From assembly GCA_035570235.1 (NCBI GenBank), contig DATMML010000072.1:1-64000 (forward strand): DNA of 64,000 nt, in the 5' to 3' direction. The stretch comes from Vicinamibacteria bacterium. GTDB lineage: Bacteria > Acidobacteriota > Vicinamibacteria > Fen-336. A program made the translations under genes and the position numbers. The notes below the pieces were generated by a model that did no database searches, had not been told where the DNA came from, and saw only the letters and a list, made by a program, of their open reading frames with translations. Shown here piece after piece: positions 35,800 to 44,282 of this stretch (the first letter of the stretch is position 1; every line of letters begins with the position of its first letter).

Positions 35800-36555
35800 T
35801 CATGGTTGCGCCTTTGGTTCGGCCCCTGAGGCATGGATTGTCTTGTCGATCCAGTCAGCGTACGCACTCACGCGCACGAAGATGTCGGTGAGCCCGTAGT
35901 TGCCGGGCGGACCGTCCGCTGCTGAGCTGACGCCTGCCACAAGCACACGACCGCCGGACTCGAGCAGGGCGGGGCCGCCGCTGTCGCCAGGCCCACACAC
36001 GCCCTCGAGGTCTGTCCCCGCGGGAGGGGCGTCAAAGGAGAAGAACAGTCGGCGTGGTCCCGCATCCGAGACCTGGTTTGTCGCCGCCCGCCGCCTGTGA
36101 TCCGTGTGAGTGAGTGCCGTCCCTCCCTTGCCGTAGTCGCCCCATCCAACGATAAATGCAGTCCGGCCTGCTTCGTCGTGACTGCGATAAATCTCCAAGG
36201 GTGCGATCCCATCCACGGGAGTTTCGAGTTCGAGCAGTGCCAGGTCGACTTCGGGCGGGCGGTCTCGAGCGGCCGTCCCAAGAGGGTGAAGCACTGCTCG
36301 CTTGACCCGATACCGCCGCTCGCCAAACTTGACCGCAGTGGCGCCCCCGCGCCCAGCGGCGACATGCGCGGCCGTCAAGACCCATCGGGACGCCACAAGG
36401 GTGCCGCTTCCGTCGGGCTCGACCTCGCCTACGGCGTCGAATCTCGCACCCAGTTTTAGATACTGGCCGTCATCCCGATCGTGCCTCTCGACGATCGCCA
36501 TGCTACTCGGCGCGGAGGTCAGAAGGAGCAAAGCCCAAAGGAAGGATATCCTCAT
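35800..36555 (-). CDS. Trypsin-like serine protease (S1), secreted
   Basis: A 251-aa chymotrypsin-fold protease with signal peptide (RISFLWALLLLTSAPSSMA). The triad is His in LTAAHVAAG, Asp in EVDLALLEL and Ser in CGPGDSGGPAL. A mature N-terminus like IVERHD suggests zymogen-type processing directly after the signal peptide (inference). The domain is close to minimal length with no added repeats. It is convergent with the S9 peptidase (71 bp between stops) and adds an endopeptidase to the exopeptidases nearby. Confidence 0.88.
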   Translation of the reverse strand: MRISFLWALLLLTSAPSSMAIVERHDRDDGQYLKLGARFDAVGEVEPDGSGTLVASRWVLTAAHVAAGRGGATAVKFGERRYRVKRAVLHPLGTAARDRPPEVDLALLELETPVDGIAPLEIYRSHDEAGRTAFIVGWGDYGKGGTALTHTDHRRRAATNQVSDAGPRRLFFSFDAPPAGTDLEGVCGPGDSGGPALLESGGRVLVAGVSSAADGPPGNYGLTDIFVRVSAYADWIDKTIHASGAEPKAQP

Positions 36556-36721
36556 GCTAGCCTCCCGACGGCGGCCGACGGACTGCAGCTTCAGCTACCA
36601 CCTGACTGTTTTGTCTCCCGTGGTGAACACCCGATGGGCTCGGCCTGCTCAGCCCATGAGTGCGCGGGCTCTGCTAAGGGAAGGGTGCAACTAGCCACCT
36701 TAGAACGGCTCGGGCGGCGCC

Positions 36722-38488
36722 TCACCGGGGGGCCGCTCGGACCGCCTCCACGCCCGACTCCCCGCTGCCGAGGGTGGCACGTTGGCGCCCGTCCGGTGTC
36801 CGTCCAAATACGACCGGCTTCGAGGGCGAAAACCCGCGATCCCAAGTCATGAACGCGTCGACGCCGACCGGGACCAGAGTCAATCGGGTCTCCAGGCCCC
36901 GCAGCGAGACGCCTTGCAGCCGCTCCCCGGTGGCGTCCCAGACAAACGCCCGGTCAGCAGTCCCTTTCTCGAATCGGCAGCGCACGAGCGTCACGTCGCG
37001 CTCGGGCTGAAAAACCGCCCCCAGGGCGCGGCACTCCAGCAGTGGGCCCTTTCCCGCCTCCTGCTCCCGGCGCCACTCCCCATAGCGCTGCGCAAGGGCG
37101 GCCGAGGGCACGTCGCCGCCGCGGGACCGGCTCATGGGCTCGAAGTCGCCCCGGAGCGCGGCCGCGCTTACCTCTTCTATGAGCTTGCAGAGGCGCCCCG
37201 CCCGCCCCTCGTCCACCGGCCGGGAGGAGTGGAGTCGCGAGAAGGCCAGCGGCCCCTCGGCCTCGGCGACGAGGCCGCCGGCCTCCGCAGTGAAGCGCCA
37301 GGCGCCCTGGTCTCCCGCGAGCCGGTAGGCGCCCTCGAGCCCGCGCAGCCTTTCAGGCGCGACGGCGATGCGATCCGGCACGTCGAGGTATGGCCGGCCG
37401 GCGAGCAGCCGCTCGACCAGCGGACCCAGGAGCGACTGGCCAACGGGCACGTCCGCCATGACGTTCGTCTGCAGGAAAACGACAGCGCCGGCTGACGGGA
37501 CGATCGCGAAGTCCGCGTAATGGATCCCGTTCCCGCCGTTATGGGTCACCAGCTTACTGCCGTCCGCCAGCGCCCGGATATCCCAGCCGTAGCCGTAGTG
37601 CGACCCTGACGGTTCGGCGACGTGCGGAGACCACAGCTTCTCGAGCGAGGCCGGCTTCAGCACCCGGCCGCTTCTCAGGGCCTCGGCCCAGCGGAGCATG
37701 TCGTAGGCCGTAGCGTGCACGCCGCCGTTGGCGTGAAGGATCCAGTAGGGGCCGTCCGCCCTCATGGGCCGCTCAAGGATGGTGCCCCAGCGCTCGGCAC
37801 CCCGGTAGCCCTGCGCAAACCGGCCCTCCCCCCAGCTCGCGAGGACGTAGCCGGTCTCGTACATCGACTGGGGCAGGAAGAGACGCTCTCTCGCATAGCG
37901 CTCCCAGGATCCGGCGGTGAGCTTTTCGACGATCACGCCCAGCAGGCTGAAGCCCGCGTTCGAATACTCGAAGCCACGGCCGGGCGGGAAGGCGAGCGGC
38001 TGGGCCATGGCCCGGCGCACGAACTCCTCGCGCCCAATTGGGTCGAAGTCGTCGGCGCCACGCAGGTCCACGATCCCCGAGGAGTGCGTGAGCAGCTGGT
38101 GCAGCGTGATGCTCCGCTTGTCCTCCGGCACTCCTTCGATGTGCTTCGTTATCGGATCTTCGGTCCGGAGGCGCCCGTCCTCCTCCAGCGCGAGGATCGC
38201 CGCCGCCGTAAACTGCTTCGTAATCGAGCCGATCGAAGAGACCGTTCCTGGCGTCCAGCGGATCTTGCGTTCGCGGTCGGCGAGTCCGTACCCGTCCGCC
38301 ACAAGCGGCGCGCCTTTGCTCGCGACCAGCACCACCCCCGCGAAGCCAAGTTTCTCGAGCCGAGTGAGATACGCGCGAGTATCCGCCACGAAGGTGTCGG
38401 GGGGGGCCCCGGCGACGTGGCGGGTCCCGACGAGGACCAAGATCCCCAAGCATGAGATTGATCGTAGTGCGGATGTGGCTCGTATCAT
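36722..38488 (-). CDS. Serine hydrolase, beta-lactamase class C fold, with C-terminal extension
   Basis: A 588-aa exported hydrolase. ATG 38488 has GGAGGAAG 5 nt before it and opens a signal peptide (ALRSISCLGILVLVGTRHVAGA). The catalytic domain (~35-380) has SIGSITKQF, FEYSNAGFSLL and a THNGGNGIHY third box. About 200 further residues form a beta-rich tail of the kind seen in D-aminopeptidase-type enzymes (GLEGAYRL; FSPSKPVVFGRTPDG). It shares SITK and YSNAGFSLL blocks with the serine hydrolases at 20229 and 62793 but is longer. Substrate probably a peptide or ester. Confidence 0.87.
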   Translation of the reverse strand: MIRATSALRSISCLGILVLVGTRHVAGAPPDTFVADTRAYLTRLEKLGFAGVVLVASKGAPLVADGYGLADRERKIRWTPGTVSSIGSITKQFTAAAILALEEDGRLRTEDPITKHIEGVPEDKRSITLHQLLTHSSGIVDLRGADDFDPIGREEFVRRAMAQPLAFPPGRGFEYSNAGFSLLGVIVEKLTAGSWERYARERLFLPQSMYETGYVLASWGEGRFAQGYRGAERWGTILERPMRADGPYWILHANGGVHATAYDMLRWAEALRSGRVLKPASLEKLWSPHVAEPSGSHYGYGWDIRALADGSKLVTHNGGNGIHYADFAIVPSAGAVVFLQTNVMADVPVGQSLLGPLVERLLAGRPYLDVPDRIAVAPERLRGLEGAYRLAGDQGAWRFTAEAGGLVAEAEGPLAFSRLHSSRPVDEGRAGRLCKLIEEVSAAALRGDFEPMSRSRGGDVPSAALAQRYGEWRREQEAGKGPLLECRALGAVFQPERDVTLVRCRFEKGTADRAFVWDATGERLQGVSLRGLETRLTLVPVGVDAFMTWDRGFSPSKPVVFGRTPDGRQRATLGSGESGVEAVRAAPR

Positions 38489-38761
38489 GAATCTTCCTCC
38501 CCCCAGCGTGGGTCGGCCGCGGGCGCTCTTTTCTAGGCAAGGGTCTGCTGGCTCGGCCACCAGCACGGGACCAACTGGCGATATGCGCATTTCCGGAAAG
38601 GACTCAACGTGCGCCTCGAGCGGTCGGTCCCGCGAGCTCAGCCGGGGAGGCCATCGGTGGTGGACACCTCACCGATCGGCGTGACGCTCGGCTGGCTTCC
38701 GCGGGCAGAATGCGCCGCATGCGTGGCCGGCTGCCAGCGGTTCCTCTCCCCTAACCCGGCT

Positions 38762-41494
38762 CTAGAAGCTGACTTTGGCTCCCAGCATTGCCCGCACCGG
38801 CATGATGATTTGGTTCGGCTGTTGGAAATTGGCCGAAGTAACGTTCATGCTTTGGTTGCTCTGGAAGGCGTAGGAGTTGAAGACATTGAACACGTTGGCA
38901 AAAACGCTCAGCCGGGCGTCGCCCCCAAAGCGAATGTCCTTCTGGAGGCGCAGGTCCAGCACGCTCAGGCTCGGGAAGCGAAGGCCGTCCGTGAGAGGCT
39001 GGGCCTTGACCGGACGCGGAAGGTTGGTGGCGGGTATGGGAACCATGCGCGGAATGGGATAGCCGTCGGCGTAGTAGTAGTTGGCACCCACCGTGAAACC
39101 ACCGGGAAGGCCGGTGTACAGAACCTGGGCTTTGACCACTACAAAGCGATCCCGGGCCAGGAGCCCGTTGGAGTTCACGTAGTCATTCGGGTCTTGCCCG
39201 AACGTACTGAAGTTCAGCTGCCCGGTCAATCCGTTGATCCGGTCGCCGCGCGAGCGCACCAAGTCCACCGATGAAGTGAGTTGCCAGTGCGAAGACATCC
39301 TCTTGCTAACCGTGAGGCTGAAGGCGTTCACGTCTGACGCCGTGCCGTCCGGTGTAGTCAAGAGAAAGAATCGCTGGTCGAGGCTACTCACCAGCTTTTG
39401 CACGGTGAAGGACGCTCCGGTCGCCCCGGCCCCGCGGGAGTCCGTGTACGTAATGGGCGTATAGACGCCGCGCACATCCAACCAACCGGGATAATCACGG
39501 GACCTCTTGTGGACGTAACTAGCCGTCAGGTTGAGGTCTTTGAACAGCTCGCGCTCGAAACTGAGCGTGAACTGGTCCGTCTTGGGCGCCTTAAGGTTCG
39601 TGTCGATCGCTTGGTTTGTGTTGTCAAAGGCGAGACTGAGGTCTTGAAAGGCCTGGGTCTGAAAATTCCAGGTCCCGGCGAAGGTGGGCGATACAGAGGG
39701 GACCACGTTCGCGAACTCCCCGGTCATACCCCCGCGATAGTAGCGTCCGTAGTGCCCCTTGAGGACGGTCTTGCCGTCCTCGGTCAACTTCAGGTTGAAG
39801 CCGATACGTGGCGAGAAGGTATTCCAAGTGTAATAGTCGATCCCAGGGAACGTCTTTCCAGTGGGGTTGCCAGCGGCGTCCAGCTGGGGTTCAGCGAACG
39901 CGCTCGTGTGCGTATAGTCGTACCTCAGGCCGATTATCAAATTGAGGCGGCGGCCGACTTGGACGGAGTCGTCGACAAACACGCCCACGTTCTTGGAAGT
40001 ACCCCCGTACGCGAACGGCGTGTACTGGTAGCCATAGCCCTGGAGCTGCCCATTGGCCCTTGTCAGGTAGACGCGGTCGTTTATTCCGTACACTCCGTCG
40101 ATCGGGGCACTGTTGTACTGGACCCCGAACTTGAAGTCATGGGCGGTGCGAAGGAAGTCGGTTGCGTGGTGAGAGAGCTTGCTGACTAACGTTGTTCGAG
40201 AGAGGTTGTACTCGAACCAACCGAAGACCGCGCCCGAAATCTGACCGGTGTCCCGGTTCTCGAAGCGCGTTGCTATCTGACGGGCGCCCCCGAGCGTGCC
40301 ATCCTTGTCGTTCGTATAGAAGCCCGCATACCGGGTTTCGAGGACGGTCCGGTCACCGAACAAGGCCGTATAGGTTACGGTCGGTGAATATATCCGGCGC
40401 CTGCGACCCTCCTGCGACTCCGGGGCCTCGCCCGGGTGAAGGGGGAAGACGATTTCGGTATCGTCGTAGTTCAAAGCACCTACGATTGTGTGCTTGGCGG
40501 TCGGCTGAAAATTCAGCTTGCCAAAGTAGTGGTCGACCTTTGTGCTGGTGGCGAACTGAGGCGCGATTTGCACCGTCGAGGCATCCTTGCGATGTTGATA
40601 GGCCAGAAAGAACCATAGCTTGTCCTTGGCTACGGGGCCTCCCAACTGCGCAGAAATGTCTTGATAGGCCACCCGTGTGAAGGGAAACCCAAAGTCTTCA
40701 GCCGGGGTCGTGTTTCGTCCGCTGAGGCCGTCGCTCTGGTAGTAGTAGGCCGCGTCCCCGTGGAACTTGTTGGTGCCTTGGCGGGTAACCACGTTGAAGA
40801 CCGCGCCCTGAACGTTGCCGTACTCTGCCGGGGCCCCTAGGGACATGATTTGGACCTCTTCCATGATGTCAGTGCTCGGCTGCACGAGGGTCGGTATCCC
40901 GCCCCCGAAGTTGTTCGTGAGGTCGATCCCATCGAGCTGGTAGAGGTTTTGGTCGAACATGCTCCCGTAAGAGGAAGGCTGGAACCCGCGAGGATCGTTG
41001 GGGTCCACGCCCGGAGCGCTGGCCAGGACGTCGAAAAAGCTTTGCCGCTGAATGGGGGCGTTGTCGATGAAGGCCCGGTCGTAGGTTGTCCCCACCTGGG
41101 TGGTCTGACTGTCGACGACGGCACTACTGGCCTGCACGCTGACGGTCTCGCTCGCGCCCGCCACCTCGAGGGTGCCGTTCTCTTCCACCGTGCCGCCAAC
41201 CGTTACGCGAACCAGCGTCCGCCGAAGAGGTGCAAAGCCTTTGAGCGTGAAGGTCACCTCGTACTCCCCCGGGGGGAGGCCGACGAACCGATACTGACCC
41301 CGGTCGTCCGTAGAGGAGCTCTGCGTCCCCATGATCCGCTCCCCAACCACGGAGACGGTCACGCCACGCAAGGCCCCATGCGAAACATCCTGCACCGTCC
41401 CGACGATGGTTCCGGTCGTCGTCTGGGCAAAGACGCCAGAAGCTAGGCCGCTACCGATCCCCAGGGCCAGGGCAGTGATCGCGAGTCTCCTCAT
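38762..41494 (-). CDS. TonB-dependent receptor, Oar-like
   Basis: A 910-aa outer-membrane receptor: signal peptide (RRLAITALALGIGSGLASGVFA), carboxypeptidase-regulatory-like domain (GTIVGTVQDVSHGALRGV; GLPPGEYEVTFTL), plug (EYGNVQGAVFNVVTRQGTN) and barrel ending GAKVSF. ATG 41494 follows AAGGAG; an upstream in-frame start at 41596 would lie in the promoter. It is the closest relative in the window of the receptor at 26267. Preceded by a TTGACA-17-TATTGT promoter fused with the common operator. Confidence 0.9.
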   Translation of the reverse strand: MRRLAITALALGIGSGLASGVFAQTTTGTIVGTVQDVSHGALRGVTVSVVGERIMGTQSSSTDDRGQYRFVGLPPGEYEVTFTLKGFAPLRRTLVRVTVGGTVEENGTLEVAGASETVSVQASSAVVDSQTTQVGTTYDRAFIDNAPIQRQSFFDVLASAPGVDPNDPRGFQPSSYGSMFDQNLYQLDGIDLTNNFGGGIPTLVQPSTDIMEEVQIMSLGAPAEYGNVQGAVFNVVTRQGTNKFHGDAAYYYQSDGLSGRNTTPAEDFGFPFTRVAYQDISAQLGGPVAKDKLWFFLAYQHRKDASTVQIAPQFATSTKVDHYFGKLNFQPTAKHTIVGALNYDDTEIVFPLHPGEAPESQEGRRRRIYSPTVTYTALFGDRTVLETRYAGFYTNDKDGTLGGARQIATRFENRDTGQISGAVFGWFEYNLSRTTLVSKLSHHATDFLRTAHDFKFGVQYNSAPIDGVYGINDRVYLTRANGQLQGYGYQYTPFAYGGTSKNVGVFVDDSVQVGRRLNLIIGLRYDYTHTSAFAEPQLDAAGNPTGKTFPGIDYYTWNTFSPRIGFNLKLTEDGKTVLKGHYGRYYRGGMTGEFANVVPSVSPTFAGTWNFQTQAFQDLSLAFDNTNQAIDTNLKAPKTDQFTLSFERELFKDLNLTASYVHKRSRDYPGWLDVRGVYTPITYTDSRGAGATGASFTVQKLVSSLDQRFFLLTTPDGTASDVNAFSLTVSKRMSSHWQLTSSVDLVRSRGDRINGLTGQLNFSTFGQDPNDYVNSNGLLARDRFVVVKAQVLYTGLPGGFTVGANYYYADGYPIPRMVPIPATNLPRPVKAQPLTDGLRFPSLSVLDLRLQKDIRFGGDARLSVFANVFNVFNSYAFQSNQSMNVTSANFQQPNQIIMPVRAMLGAKVSF

Positions 41495-41585
41495 AAGGAT
41501 CTCCTTGGAGGCCAGAGTCTTGCGGACGCTTCCGCGAGGGCTCACGGACTCCCTACCGGGGGCATTTGACATGAGATATGTCCAG

Positions 41586-41621
41586 GTGTTGAACAATATG
41601 ACAAGGCCAATCCCTTGTCAA
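41586..41621 (-). promoter_or_regulatory. Promoter with overlapping TATTGTTCAACAC operator (receptor gene)
   Basis: On the minus strand TTGACA (41621-41616), 17 bp, TATTGT (41598-41593). The motif TATTGTTCAACAC (41598-41586) starts with the -10 box. The leader to the ATG at 41494 is about 90 nt. Confidence 0.7.
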
Positions 41622-41806
41622 GATTCTTTTGGGTGATGAAGCAAGACGGCCGCATTTTCGTCAGAGCTTCGCCTTGCGGCCGAGGCGTCCCGGCGACACG
41701 CTCGCAGATCCTAGCCCCAACCAAGGCCAATGGGCACTACACCGCGCGGTCATTCCTGGGGTGCGCCAAGGAAGCGCCGACATCGGGCGCTGTCGGGGTG
41801 ACTAGA

Positions 41807-41837
41807 TATTGTTCAACACGGGGACACGTGATACACT
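41807..41837 (+). promoter_or_regulatory. Promoter with TATTGTTCAACACG operator at the -35 box (ornithine cyclodeaminase)
   Basis: TATTGTTCAACACG (41807-41820) contains a -35-like TTGTTC (41809-41814), followed after 17 bp by TACACT (41832-41837). Here the motif covers the -35 region instead of the -10, which favours an operator role over a promoter-box coincidence. Confidence 0.6.
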
Positions 41838-41865
41838 CTGGTTTCTAAAAGGGGGCCAGCCGTCC

Positions 41866-42858
41866 ATGTCCGAGCCAGGACCGCTCCTGTTGGACGAGGC
41901 GCAGATCCGCTCTTGCGTGGACCTCACGTTGGAAGCGCTGAGCGCGGTCGAGGAGGGCTTCACCCTCTTGGCCCAGGGCAAGGTTCTGGTTCCTGCGCCG
42001 ATCGGAATCGACATTCCGGAGCAGGAAGCGGAGATCCACGTGAAGTCGGCGTTCGTACGAGGGTTGCCGGGCTACGCGGTCAAGATCGCATCGGGGTTCT
42101 ATCGAAACGCCGCCCGCGGCCTTCCCAGCACGAACGGCCTCATGATCGTCTTCAGCTCGGAGACGGGGGTGCCGCTTGCGATCCTCCTCGACAACGGCTA
42201 TTTGACCGAGATCCGCACCGCCCTAGCGGGCGCGATTGCGGCAAAATACCTCGCCTCCGCCACGATTCGCACGGTGGGGGTGGTCGGCTCCGGAAGCCAG
42301 GCCCGCTATCAGGTTCGCGCGCTGCGTCTCGTCCGTGAGTTTGAACAGGTGTTAGTTTGGGGACGCCGGCCCGAGGCGGCCGCCGCGTGTGCGGCCGATA
42401 TAGAAAAGGAGCTCGGCATAAGAGCCAAAGCGGCGGCCGAGGTCGGGGTGGTCGTGCGCGCGAGCGACATTCTAATCACCGCCACGGCGTCGCGGGCCCC
42501 GCTCGTGAGAGCGGAGGACCTGCACGACGGCCTCCTCATCATCGCGATGGGGTCCGACGGCATAGGCAAGCAGGAGCTGGACGCGCGAATCTTCTCCCGC
42601 GCGCAGAAAATCGCGTGCGACCTCAAGTCCCAGTGTTTCAGGCTGGGGGAGCTGCAACACGCCCTTGCCGGCCTCACTATGGACCAGCAGTCCTCGATCC
42701 TGGAGCTGGGTGAGTTGACCAGCGGCCGCATGCGCGGGCGCGAGAACGAGAAACAAATCGCGGTCTGCGACCTCACCGGTGTGGGAGTGCAGGATACGGC
42801 AATCTCACTCTACGCGCTCAAGGAAGCGGGGCGCGAAGGCGCCCGCGCGCGCGGGTAG
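41866..42858 (+). CDS. Ornithine cyclodeaminase / mu-crystallin family protein
   Basis: A 330-aa NAD-dependent enzyme. Nucleotide loop VGVVGSGSQARYQVRAL (~140), substrate-side Lys in EIHVKSAFV, RTALAGAIAAKYLA and the Asp region SDGIGKQELD are present. Family members turn ornithine into proline plus ammonia, or act as alanine or imino-acid dehydrogenases, so specificity is not certain. ATG 41866 has AAAGGGGG upstream; an upstream in-frame start (41809) is a TTG inside the promoter. The ornithine carbamoyltransferase and carbamate kinase genes nearby make ornithine a sensible substrate. Confidence 0.85.
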   Translation: MSEPGPLLLDEAQIRSCVDLTLEALSAVEEGFTLLAQGKVLVPAPIGIDIPEQEAEIHVKSAFVRGLPGYAVKIASGFYRNAARGLPSTNGLMIVFSSETGVPLAILLDNGYLTEIRTALAGAIAAKYLASATIRTVGVVGSGSQARYQVRALRLVREFEQVLVWGRRPEAAAACAADIEKELGIRAKAAAEVGVVVRASDILITATASRAPLVRAEDLHDGLLIIAMGSDGIGKQELDARIFSRAQKIACDLKSQCFRLGELQHALAGLTMDQQSSILELGELTSGRMRGRENEKQIAVCDLTGVGVQDTAISLYALKEAGREGARARG

Positions 42859-42881
42859 CTAAGCCGCTCAGCCCGTCCACT

Positions 42882-44063
42882 TCAAAGGCAGGCCGCGCGG
42901 AGCCGTGGCGCTACCAGGTGCTCGGCCCCCGGCGTCATCGAGTCCACCACGATGATGAGCGAGTTCGGGTCGAAGAGGTGGACTAGGATGCGCGGGTCAC
43001 CGTCCGAGAGCCTCCCCTGAAGGTCCGAGGCTGAGAACCCGGCCAGGGCCGGGTCGACACGCACCTCGAGGCAGTTGACCGGTGTGCCCTCGAGGGTCTC
43101 TTCCATGGTGAAGAATCGCGGCCGGCCGGTGACGCCGGCGACCCCGGCGAGGGCGGCACCGATCACCTCGACCCTCCGCGCGTACGACCTCCAACGGGCT
43201 TCGTGGTCCGTGTCGAACCACTCTTCGAGGGCGGCCATGGTCCCTACGACCGTGAAGCGGTCAAGCTTGAAGGGGCGTCCAAACCGCAATACGGGGCCAG
43301 ACTCGAAGCGCGTGAAGTCCACGGCGGCAACCGACTCCACCAAGTGGCGCCGACCGGCAACGAATCCGCCTGAGTTCGGGCCGTACCAGTACTTGGCGGA
43401 ATAGCACACCAAGTCGGCTCCGGCATCCGTGAAGCGTCGCATGGTAGCGGGCGGGTAATTCAGGAACGCCGCGTCGACGAAGCTAGGAATTCCCTTTCGC
43501 CGGCTGATGCGCGCGGCCTCGTCAAAAGCCACTGTGCCGCCCCGTCCATCGAGGTGGCCCACGAAAAGGAACATGGAGACGGTCTCGGGATCGAGGGCCG
43601 CCTCGAGCTGGGCGGGCGTCGTTCCCTGCTCGTCCCCCGCGTAGACAATGCGGGCACCCGCCATCCAAGCCATGCGGAGGTACTTGTAGCGGTGACCATG
43701 CTGGATGACCACGCTGCGCTTGAGACCGACCGTGTCCGGGAGGCGCTCGATCGCCTCCCCGTCGCCGTGCGTGAGGCAGGCCGCAGTGGCTAGAGCGATG
43801 CCTGCCGATGTTCCCGGGACTATTCGAGCTGACTCGCAGCCGATCAACTCCGCGATCCGCCGGCCAGTCCCCTCCAGGAGCGAGATCAAGTCGACGGAGT
43901 TGAGGTTGGCATCTGTCATCAGGGCCCAGACGGCGGGGGAGATATAGGCCCCGCCCAGGTCGGTGTACACACCTTTTCCGTTGATCAGAGGCCGGGTGCC
44001 CCACCGTTCGAACACGGTGGTCGTTTCCTTCTTGTCGACCTGCTGCTGGGCCCCAATCTTCAT
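42882..44063 (-). CDS. SelA-like PLP-dependent enzyme
   Basis: A 393-aa fold-type I PLP protein related to L-seryl-tRNA(Sec) selenium transferase and to DgaE-type ammonia-lyases. Segments include PLINGKGVYTDLGGA, IVPGTSAGIALATAACL and the PLP Lys in YSAKYWYGPNSGG (~222). No selB, selC or selD is present, and the protein lacks the extended SelA N-terminal domain, so a role in amino-acid or amino-sugar deamination is more likely than selenocysteine synthesis. It converges with the ornithine cyclodeaminase (23 bp between). A perfect 21-bp palindrome lies 92 bp before its start. Confidence 0.8.
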   Translation of the reverse strand: MKIGAQQQVDKKETTTVFERWGTRPLINGKGVYTDLGGAYISPAVWALMTDANLNSVDLISLLEGTGRRIAELIGCESARIVPGTSAGIALATAACLTHGDGEAIERLPDTVGLKRSVVIQHGHRYKYLRMAWMAGARIVYAGDEQGTTPAQLEAALDPETVSMFLFVGHLDGRGGTVAFDEAARISRRKGIPSFVDAAFLNYPPATMRRFTDAGADLVCYSAKYWYGPNSGGFVAGRRHLVESVAAVDFTRFESGPVLRFGRPFKLDRFTVVGTMAALEEWFDTDHEARWRSYARRVEVIGAALAGVAGVTGRPRFFTMEETLEGTPVNCLEVRVDPALAGFSASDLQGRLSDGDPRILVHLFDPNSLIIVVDSMTPGAEHLVAPRLRAACL

Positions 44064-44140
44064 CGGCGCACGCCTCCTGCGGGCCTTGCGACGGCTGGTC
44101 CGCTGATCGAGCCATAAGGCCTACGATCGAGTCTTAAGGT

Positions 44141-44175
44141 ATTGTACCCCGCTGTTGACTTGTTGAACAAGTCAA
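44141..44175 (-). promoter_or_regulatory. Promoter with 21-bp palindromic operator (SelA-like gene)
   Basis: TTGACTTGTT (44155-44164) and AACAAGTCAA (44166-44175) flank one G: a perfect 10-bp inverted repeat. On the minus strand TTGTTC (44170-44165) and TACAAT (44146-44141) are 18 bp apart, so the palindrome covers the -35 region of the predicted promoter. Confidence 0.65.
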
Positions 44176-44282
44176 ACACGGTACTGTGCCGCCCATCCCC
44201 GGAATTCGGCTAGGGCAAGCTGAGAACCCAGGCATCTCCGGGGTCTCCTGGGCCCTCCTGCCATTCTCCGGGAGGACCTGTC

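Larger units (their letters stand above)
41495..41865. other. Divergent regulatory region between receptor and ornithine cyclodeaminase
   Basis: A 371-bp region with no gene. It holds two promoter-operator elements facing opposite ways (41586-41621 leftward; 41807-41837 rightward) that share 14 identical bases, ATATTGTTCAACAC, in inverted orientation about 210 bp apart. Confidence 0.6.

Noticed and set aside
42882-44063. Selenocysteine synthesis (selA)
   Set aside because: No selB, selC, selD or selenoprotein signal in the window, and the genomic context is amino-acid catabolism.
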